The position numbers were made by a program, and so were the translations under genes. DNA of 5,995 nucleotides from an uncultured Sphingomonadales bacterium (GTDB taxonomy: Bacteria > Pseudomonadota > Alphaproteobacteria > Sphingomonadales > Sphingomonadaceae): positions 1 through 5,995 of the forward strand of contig CAIKKO010000491.1 in assembly GCA_903828025.1 (NCBI GenBank), read 5' to 3'. The notes under the pieces are model-generated. The model was given only the letters and a program-made list of their open reading frames with translations, searched no databases and was not told the DNA's origin. Of this stretch, positions 1-4,675 are shown piece after piece. Position 1 is the first letter of the stretch, and each line of letters opens with the position of its first letter.

Positions 1-125
1 ATGCAGCCGCGCACCCCCGATTCCTCGGCGAGCTCGGCCTCGGCGATCACCGTCTGGTACCACTGGGCGAAATCATCCTGCCGCAGGACAGGAAGGGCGT
101 GCTTGATCGGGGAGGTCTGGGTCAT
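1..125 (-). CDS. proS: Prolyl-tRNA synthetase, archaeal/eukaryotic-like type, N-terminal 41 codons (partial)
   Basis: ProS charges tRNA-Pro with proline in the cytoplasm. Only the first 41 residues are inside the window; the gene continues past the left edge. The visible protein begins MTQTSPIKHALPVLRQDDF and continues with AQWYQTVIAEAELAEESGVRGC. The FxQWY segment followed by an acidic/Ala helix and VRGC is the start of the archaeal/eukaryotic-like ProS class (usual form: QWYxxVxxxAxLAxxSPVRGCMVIRP). The bacterial-type enzyme instead begins with a segment like MRLSRYFLP. The ATG at 125..123 is favoured because an in-frame TAA sits at 137..135, leaving no upstream ATG, GTG or TTG. No Shine-Dalgarno sequence is obvious; a hairpin ends 16 nt before the start codon. 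The family call rests on a short stretch recognised by eye, so moderate-high confidence. Confidence 0.82.
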   Translation of the reverse strand, partial: MTQTSPIKHALPVLRQDDFAQWYQTVIAEAELAEESGVRGC

Positions 126-139
126 CAGCGCCGGTTAGG

Positions 140-180
140 CGGCAAACGGGATTCGGGCAATCCCGCTTGCACCCTTGCCG
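140..180 (-). terminator. Hairpin between phaR and proS, terminator-like or proS leader structure
   Basis: Read as minus-strand RNA, the arm at 170..159 (GCAAGCGGGATT) pairs with the arm at 153..142 (AATCCCGTTTGC) around a 5-nt loop. This gives 12 continuous pairs, one of them a G-U wobble. On the plus strand the wobble becomes an A-C mismatch, which fits a structure acting in the minus-strand transcript. A second inverted repeat, 180..175 (CGGCAA) with 145..140 (TTGCCG), could form an alternative outer stem. The hairpin starts about 11 nt after the phaR stop and ends 16 nt before the proS ATG. No U-run of four or more follows, so it may be a weak intrinsic terminator, an RNA 3'-end stabiliser or a leader element of proS. 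The pairing is seen directly; its role is inferred. Confidence 0.5.
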
Positions 181-181
181 C

Positions 182-742
182 TTAACTGGCGAGTTGGTCG
201 AGCTTCTTCTGCATGTCCGCCATCTGCTTGCGCAGCACGGCCAGTTCGTCCTCAGCCGGAGCAGCAGCGGCCTTTTCCTCAGCCGCAGCCTGCACCGCAC
301 CGGGCACGAATGCAGCGGTTGCGGCCTTGAACAGCTCCATGTTGCGCTGCGCGATCTGCGCCAGCGGATTGGCGCCGATGCTGTCCTCGATCGCCTTGCG
401 CAGCTTGTTCTGATTCTCGCGGAAGTGCTCCATCGAGGCTTCGAGATAGCTCGGCAGAAGCGCTTGCATCGAATTGCCGTACATCGAGATCAACTGGCGC
501 AGGAAGTTCGTCGGCAGCATCTGCTCACCGCTCGCCTCTTCTTCCATGATGATCTGGGTGAGGATCGTGTGGGTGAGATCGGCGCCCGTCTTGGCGTCCA
601 TCACCTTGAATTCAATGTTTTCCTTGACCATCTGGGCGAGGTGGTCAAGCGTGATATAGCTGGAAGTGCGGGTGTTGTAGAGCCGCCGGTTGGCGTATTT
701 CTTGATGATGACGGTATCGCCATCCTTCGCTTGATTAGCCAT
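182..742 (-). CDS. phaR: Polyhydroxyalkanoate synthesis repressor PhaR
   Basis: PhaR is a cytoplasmic DNA-binding repressor that senses PHA (polyhydroxybutyrate-type) granules. It represses phasin genes and often its own gene until it is titrated onto nascent polymer. The 186-residue protein has the family's highly conserved N-terminal DNA-binding domain at about residues 11-72, with the hallmark IIKKYANRRLYNTRTSSYITL at 12-32. The PHB accumulation regulatory segment follows at about 74-115 (FLRQLISMYGNSMQ at 80-93). An Ala/Glu/Pro-rich linker at about 145-165 leads to a short C-terminal coiled coil (LAVLRKQMADMQKKLDQLA). Length is normal for the family. The ATG at 742..740 puts the conserved domain close to the N terminus, as in homologues; GGGG about 12 nt upstream is a poor ribosome site. 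It lies 67 nt after alr and probably has its own promoter in that gap. No PHA synthase or phasin gene is in the window. Confidence 0.95.
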   Translation of the reverse strand: MANQAKDGDTVIIKKYANRRLYNTRTSSYITLDHLAQMVKENIEFKVMDAKTGADLTHTILTQIIMEEEASGEQMLPTNFLRQLISMYGNSMQALLPSYLEASMEHFRENQNKLRKAIEDSIGANPLAQIAQRNMELFKAATAAFVPGAVQAAAEEKAAAAPAEDELAVLRKQMADMQKKLDQLAS

Positions 743-766
743 TTTTGGTGCGCCCCGTTGGGTTCA

Positions 767-803
767 TGCAGGTGCATTAGCAGATGCAGAATGTGCAGCG
801 CAA
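767..803 (-). promoter_or_regulatory. GCA/TGC repeat array upstream of phaR: candidate PhaR operator with overlapping promoter
   Basis: In the gap between alr and phaR, GCA occurs six times in 35 nt on the plus strand, at 768, 774, 780, 786, 795 and 800. The first four are exactly 6 nt apart, and four are within the palindromic tetramer TGCA (767, 773, 785, 794). TGC-rich sequences are the known type of PhaR target in Paracoccus and Rhodobacter, and PhaR autoregulation is established there, so this is the natural place for an autoregulatory operator. The exact inverted CTGC-N3/4-GCAG arrangement I recall for Paracoccus is not present. A weak promoter overlaps the array: TTGCGC at 803..798, 18 nt, TAATGC at 779..774 (minus strand), which would start transcription about 25 nt before the phaR ATG. 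The repeats are seen; operator and promoter roles are inferred. Confidence 0.45.
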
Positions 804-809
804 TAAAGC

Positions 810-1883
810 TTAACGCGTTGGCGAAAAAGTTCCGCCATCTCGGGCAAATCGGCGGCCCAGCAGCGTGAACAGTTCATATTGCGAGAGCCCACTCGCCGCC
901 GCAGCTGCAACCGGATCGTAGTCCAGCGTGACCCAGTCGCCCTCGCCGCAGCCGGGCGCGGCTTCGAGATCGACCACGGTCATGTCCATCGAGACCCGGC
1001 CCAGCACCGGCAGCCGCTCCCCGCCGTGCAGCACATGGCCCTTGCCAGACCAGCACCGCAAATAGCCATCGGCATAGCCCACCGCGATCACCCCCACGCG
1101 CATGGGTGCCGGGGCGACAAAGGTCGCGTTGTAGCCCACCGCATCCCCGGCCGCGAGGTTTCGCACTTGCATCACCGCCACTTCGGGCCAGGCGACTTGT
1201 GCGATCACACCGGAGAGTTCGCGGCGCGGCACCCCGCCATAAAGCGCAAGGCCCGGCCGGGTCAGGCCGAAATGGTAGTCCGCCCCCAGCGCGATCCCGG
1301 CGCTGTTGCACAGACTGTAGCGCTGCGCCGGAATGGCCGCGACGACACTGCGGAACCGCGCCAGCTGCGCCGCATTCTGCGCGCTGTCCTCGTCTGCACT
1401 GGCGAGGTGGCTCATGCAGCAATCAATCTCCAGCGCCGCAATCGCCGGATCACCCAGATCGGCCATGGCAAGCCCAAGCCGGTTGATCCCGGTATCGACC
1501 ATGAGATCGCACGGGCCCCCGCCCGCCGTCAGCCACCGCTGCACTTGCGGCAGGGAGTTGAGCACCGGCCGCACGCCCAGCGCTTTGGCATAGGCGGCGT
1601 CGGCATCGGTCATCGGCCCGTGGAGCACGGCGATCTGCGCGGCGGGTACATGGCGCACCGCCTCCGCCGCTTCCTGCCAGTGGGCCACGAACCAGTCGCG
1701 GCACCCGGCCTCTGCCAGCACAGGCATCACCGCCGCTGCGCCCAGCCCATAGGCATCGGCCTTGATCGCCGCCCCCGCACGCGCCGCGCCCGAAAGCCGG
1801 TCAAGCGCGGCCCAGTTGCCCGCCAGCGCCGCGCGATCAAGCCGCAGCCGCAGCGGAGACGGCGGCCGTTCAGCCACGGTCAT
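810..1883 (-). CDS. alr: Alanine racemase, PLP-dependent
   Basis: This enzyme interconverts L- and D-alanine in the cytoplasm, supplying D-Ala for peptidoglycan. The 357-residue protein has the fold-III PLP barrel first and a beta domain last. AAIKADAYGLG at 38-48 carries the PLP lysine K41. DTGINRLG at 130-137 carries the substrate-carboxylate arginine R135. CNSAG at 192-196 and RPGLALYGG at 209-217 are cofactor-site motifs. GYNATF at 250-255 carries the catalytic tyrosine Y251 of the partner subunit, and VGYADGY (268-274) and RVSMDM (296-301) complete the active site. LGRR near the C terminus is also typical. All key residues are present; length is at the short end of the family. The ATG at 1883..1881 has no purine-rich ribosome site and lies 12 nt after the transporter stop, so translational coupling is likely. 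The same TGATGACC sequence also occurs 13 nt upstream, but that ATG is out of frame. The enzyme could serve biosynthesis or D-Ala catabolism. Confidence 0.96.
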   Translation of the reverse strand: MTVAERPPSPLRLRLDRAALAGNWAALDRLSGAARAGAAIKADAYGLGAAAVMPVLAEAGCRDWFVAHWQEAAEAVRHVPAAQIAVLHGPMTDADAAYAKALGVRPVLNSLPQVQRWLTAGGGPCDLMVDTGINRLGLAMADLGDPAIAALEIDCCMSHLASADEDSAQNAAQLARFRSVVAAIPAQRYSLCNSAGIALGADYHFGLTRPGLALYGGVPRRELSGVIAQVAWPEVAVMQVRNLAAGDAVGYNATFVAPAPMRVGVIAVGYADGYLRCWSGKGHVLHGGERLPVLGRVSMDMTVVDLEAAPGCGEGDWVTLDYDPVAAAAASGLSQYELFTLLGRRFARDGGTFSPTR

Positions 1884-1903
1884 CAGGCAAGGTCATCAGG
1901 CAA
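1878..1903. repeat. Perfect 13-bp tandem duplication at the transporter/alr junction
   Basis: GGTCATCAGGCAA (plus strand) occurs at 1878-1890 and again, identically, at 1891-1903. A third, diverged unit (GATCATCGGCGAA, 1904-1916) lies inside the transporter's last codons. On the coding strand each perfect unit reads TTGCCTGATGACC, containing TGATG, a stop and a start that share one base. The transporter stops in the upstream copy (TGA at 1898..1896) and alr starts in the downstream copy (ATG at 1883..1881). Removing one copy would leave both proteins unchanged and restore a direct stop/start overlap, so a 13-bp duplication is the simplest explanation for the present 12-nt gap. Confidence 0.85.
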
Positions 1904-3536
1904 GATCATCGGCGAAATCGCGCGGCGGCCCGCCCTTGAGACCCCAGGCCGAGACGACAAACGCCACCAGCACCACCACCCACGTATACCACAGCCCCGC
2001 AAACGGATCGCCGGTCTTGGCCACGATCAGCGAGGAAATCAGCGGCAGGAACCCGCCAAGATAACCCGTACCGATGTGATAGGGGATAGACATCGAGCTG
2101 TAGCGAATGCGCGCCGGGAACATTTCGGCGAGAACCGAGGCCGCAGGGCCATACGTCGCGCCGGTCAGCGCCATCAGCAGCACGAGCCCCAGCACGATCA
2201 CCGCGCTGCGGCCCAGATCGGGCTTCACTTTGGCAAAGTCATAGCCCGCCTCGCCCAGCGTGGCCTGCAGCGTCTTGGCGCGCACTGCGCTCTTGTCCGA
2301 CCACGGATAGCGCTCCAGCGTCGCCGTCGCTGTGCCGATGGTCATGGCGAGCGCAGGCCCTGCGGTCAGCGTATAGCGCACGCCCGAGGCCGAAAGATCC
2401 GCCAGCAGCTTGCCGCAAGCGGTCGCCTGCTCCGCCGCAAACGGGTTGTAGCCGCAATCCGGCCCGCTGACCGCGACCGGCTCGCGCCGCGCCATATCGG
2501 CAAGGCCGGGATTGGCGGCACCGCCGATCATCCAGAACGTCGGGAACATGAGCGCCAGCATCGCCACGTAGCCGAGCACGATGGGCAGCTTGCGCCCGAC
2601 CCGGTCGGATATCAGGCCGAACAGCACGCTAAACGGCATCCCGATGATGCAGGCCAGGCCAACGATGAGCTCGGCATAGGTATCATCGACTCGCATCGGG
2701 CCCTTGAGGAACGAGAGGCCAGTAAACATCGCGGTATAGAAAATCACCGTGAGCCCTGCCGCGACGCCGAACAGCGCCACGAACAGGCGGCGCGGGTTGC
2801 CGGGATAGGTCATGCTTTCGATGAAGGGATTGCCGGCCAGTTCGCCGCTGTCCTTCATCGCCTTGAACACCGGGCTTTCCGATAGCTTCATGCGCATCCA
2901 CAGCGACACCGCGAGCAGCAGCAGGCTGAGCAGGAACGGCACGCGCCAGCCCCATGCCGCCCAGGTCTCCGCGCTCATCGCCGCCTTGCACACCAGCACG
3001 ACGACAAGGCTCAGCACGAAGCCGCCGACCACGCTCGACTGGATGAAGCTGGTGTAGAACCCGCGCCGCCCGGGCGCGGCATGTTCGGCGACATAGACCG
3101 CCGCGCCGCCATATTCGCCGCCTAGCGCCAGGCCTTGCAGGATGCGCAGGAAGATCACCAGCGCAGGCGCGGCATAGCCAATCGTCGCCGCCGGGGGGAT
3201 CAGGCCCACGCCCGCCGTGGCAATGCCCATCAGCGTGACGGTGACGAGGAAGGTATACTTGCGCCCCAGCCGGTCGCCCAGATAGCCGAACAGCACCGCG
3301 CCGAGCGGGCGAAACCCGAAGCCGACCGCAAACACCAGCCAGAACAGCAGCATTTCCAGCGTGGCATTGCCGGTGGGGAAGAACGCCTTCGACAGGATCG
3401 CGCCGAGCGTGCCGTAAATGAAGAAGTCATACCATTCGAACACGGTGCCGACCGAGGAGGCCGCAACCACCAGCCGGATCTCCGCCGCGCTCGGTTCAGC
3501 TGCGGGATTGGTCACACCGTCCTTCGCTTCAGCCAT
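1896..3536 (-). CDS. MFS transporter, metabolite:H+ symporter (ShiA/ProP-like) family, substrate unknown
   Basis: This is an inner-membrane proton-coupled symporter of 546 residues with about 12 membrane helices. FEWYDFFIYG at 33-42 in helix 1 is the signature of the metabolite:H+ symporter family (known substrates: shikimate, proline/betaine, 2-oxoglutarate, citrate). GDRLGRK at 87-93 and SDRVGRK at 310-316 are the paired MFS loop motifs. RILQGLALGGEYGGA at 131-145 and SESPVF at 219-224 are also family-typical. A long hydrophilic insertion of about 100 residues (roughly 340-440) lies in the second half, before helix 10 or so, and holds two cysteines (C361, C374). The start at 3536 is chosen because helix 1 then follows a normal short tail and AGGG sits 5 nt upstream; extending to a TTG at 3596 would add 20 atypical Arg/His-rich residues. 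It is 122 nt after the Fe-S gene and 12 nt before alr. The substrate cannot be read from the sequence; coupling to alr hints at an amino- or organic acid, but that is only inference. Confidence 0.88.
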   Translation of the reverse strand: MAEAKDGVTNPAAEPSAAEIRLVVAASSVGTVFEWYDFFIYGTLGAILSKAFFPTGNATLEMLLFWLVFAVGFGFRPLGAVLFGYLGDRLGRKYTFLVTVTLMGIATAGVGLIPPAATIGYAAPALVIFLRILQGLALGGEYGGAAVYVAEHAAPGRRGFYTSFIQSSVVGGFVLSLVVVLVCKAAMSAETWAAWGWRVPFLLSLLLLAVSLWMRMKLSESPVFKAMKDSGELAGNPFIESMTYPGNPRRLFVALFGVAAGLTVIFYTAMFTGLSFLKGPMRVDDTYAELIVGLACIIGMPFSVLFGLISDRVGRKLPIVLGYVAMLALMFPTFWMIGGAANPGLADMARREPVAVSGPDCGYNPFAAEQATACGKLLADLSASGVRYTLTAGPALAMTIGTATATLERYPWSDKSAVRAKTLQATLGEAGYDFAKVKPDLGRSAVIVLGLVLLMALTGATYGPAASVLAEMFPARIRYSSMSIPYHIGTGYLGGFLPLISSLIVAKTGDPFAGLWYTWVVVLVAFVVSAWGLKGGPPRDFADDLA

Positions 3537-3541
3537 GCCCA

Positions 3542-3545
3542 CCCT
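3542..3545 (-). promoter_or_regulatory. Ribosome binding site (AGGG) supporting the transporter start at 3536
   Basis: Read on the minus strand, AGGG at 3545..3542 stands 5 nt before the ATG at 3536..3534. It is the clearest Shine-Dalgarno-like match in front of any start in the window and favours this ATG over the upstream TTG at 3596..3594. Confidence 0.5.
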
Positions 3546-3658
3546 GTTCCCATCCCTCGCGCGGTGCCTTGCATGGCATCCCGGCCTTTTGTTCAAGGCG
3601 CGGGCTGTAGCGAAGCAAACGCTAGCGGGAAAGGGCGCAGCGCGTCATCAACGAATCC

Positions 3659-4078
3659 TCATGCCAGCGCCGCCAGCGCCGCGTCCCACGCCAACACGAT
3701 GGCATCATGGCGCGCCGGATAGGCCAGCGCCGGTTCGATCAGCAGCACCCCCGGCCAATCGGGCTCCCCCGACTCGCCCGCCAGCCAGCCCGCCAACTCG
3801 GCGCGCGCCTTGACGATATCGGCGCGGATGCGCCCGGCAGCCGCGCTGGCAAAGATGTGCGCCGAGGCCTGCCCGATGGCGCAGGCATGCGCGCGCAGGC
3901 CAAGGCCGGTGATCCGGCCCGCACCGTCCACGCCGAGCCCCAGCGCGAGCGTGCTGCCGCAGCGCCGCGAGCGCGCCTCGCCCCGCAGCGCCAGCGCATC
4001 GTCCCACGGATAGTCGGCGAGCGCGGTCGCGGCAGCCAGAATGGCGGGGGTGTAGAGCGTGCGCGCGGGGGCTGTCAT
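3659..4078 (-). CDS. IscU/NifU-N-like iron-sulfur cluster assembly scaffold protein, third cysteine missing
   Basis: Scaffold proteins of this fold hold nascent Fe-S clusters in the cytoplasm and pass them to apoproteins. The 139-residue protein aligns by eye with IscU/SufU. RCGSTLALGLGVDGAGRITG (39-58) corresponds to ACGD-x-strand-DxxGxI, with first ligand C40. AHACAIGQASAHIFAS (63-78) corresponds to the second-cysteine helix start, with C66. YPARHDAIVLAWDAAL (120-135) corresponds to the PxRxxCAxLAW region near the C terminus. The usual third ligand cysteine is not there: the aligned position is A126, beside H124 and D125. The conserved Asp after the first Cys-Gly is Ser (S42). It may therefore bind a cluster differently, carry metal or sulfur only transiently, or have another role. 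Its ATG overlaps the cvpA stop by 4 nt (ATGA), implying translational coupling. Family call fairly sure from the two-Cys pattern; activity unsure. Confidence 0.75.
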   Translation of the reverse strand: MTAPARTLYTPAILAAATALADYPWDDALALRGEARSRRCGSTLALGLGVDGAGRITGLGLRAHACAIGQASAHIFASAAAGRIRADIVKARAELAGWLAGESGEPDWPGVLLIEPALAYPARHDAIVLAWDAALAALA

Positions 4079-4665
4079 GGTTTGGCGGCAGCGTGCTTGT
4101 GATGCTTGGGCTTGGGCTTTGGCTCATCGCCCACGGCGGAGTCCTGCTTCGGCTCCAAGGCTGCTTTCGCCGCTTCCTCGCGCCGGTCGGCGATTATCGT
4201 CATCAGTTCCTCGCTCGCGGCATTGAGGAACGGATAGGTGCGCGCGGCTGAAATCCACACCGGCCGCCCGTTCACGCCCCAGACCACATCGTAGCCGAAC
4301 ACCAGCAGCGAGAAGCCCAGCACCATGATCACGAAGCCCTTGATCGCGCCGAAACCGAAGCCCAGCAGCCGATCAATCGGCCCGAGCACCGAAGTGCGGC
4401 TGGCACTGCCCAGCGCCGAGGCGGCATATTTGGTGATGAAATAGGGCACCAGCATCAAGAGCGCGAAGGCCAGCACGCCCGCGCCGGTTTCGTTCTTGAG
4501 ATAGGGGGCGAGGATCAGCGTCAGCGGCTCATGGCCATAGCGCACCGCGAACATCGCCACGCACCAGGCGGCGAGCGCCAGAATTTCCTCGACAAAGCCG
4601 CGAAAAAACCCGCCGATCGCGCAAACCGCAACGATCAGGAACACAACATAATCGAAGCCGGTCAT
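4075..4665 (-). CDS. cvpA: CvpA family inner-membrane protein
   Basis: CvpA is a small polytopic inner-membrane protein first linked to colicin V production in E. coli and implicated in envelope homeostasis; its molecular activity is not established. The 196-residue protein starts MTGFDYVVFLIVAVCAIGGF, which is helix 1 after the usual D-x-hydrophobic opening. The RGFVEE turn (22-27) follows, then hydrophobic helices at about 27-42, 62-80 and 103-125. The family's conserved GPIDRLLGFGFGAIKG lies at 95-110, just before helix 4. The C-terminal tail (about 155-196) is hydrophilic and ends in a Lys/Pro/His-rich run (KPKPKHHKHAAAKP). It lies 10 nt after radA and overlaps the scaffold gene by 4 nt, so the three are probably cotranscribed. 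radA-cvpA adjacency is common in alphaproteobacteria; the purF gene that often follows is not here. No clear Shine-Dalgarno precedes the ATG. Confidence 0.92.
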   Translation of the reverse strand: MTGFDYVVFLIVAVCAIGGFFRGFVEEILALAAWCVAMFAVRYGHEPLTLILAPYLKNETGAGVLAFALLMLVPYFITKYAASALGSASRTSVLGPIDRLLGFGFGAIKGFVIMVLGFSLLVFGYDVVWGVNGRPVWISAARTYPFLNAASEELMTIIADRREEAAKAALEPKQDSAVGDEPKPKPKHHKHAAAKP

Positions 4666-4675
4666 GCTGTTGAAA

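Noticed and set aside
167..868. Plus-strand open frame of 233 codons over phaR
   Set aside because: It is fully antisense to phaR, whose DNA-binding domain is unmistakable; the plus-strand product has no family features.
879..2885. Very long open frame on the plus strand (668 codons) across alr and the transporter
   Set aside because: It is antisense to two well-supported genes, has an Arg/His/Pro-rich composition typical of reverse-frame reading in high-GC DNA, and shows no recognisable domain.
3537..3596. TTG start that would add 20 residues to the transporter
   Set aside because: The added segment is Arg/His-rich with no family match, and the internal ATG at 3536 has an AGGG site 5 nt upstream.
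3566..3624. Hairpins (GCCTT/AAGGC at 3584-3599, TAGCG/CGCTA at 3608-3624) and a TTGAAC -35-like box at 3596..3591 in the gap before the transporter
   Set aside because: Stems of 5 bp are expected by chance, no U-run follows, and no acceptable -10 box lies at the right distance. A promoter or terminator may exist in this 122-nt gap but cannot be assigned.
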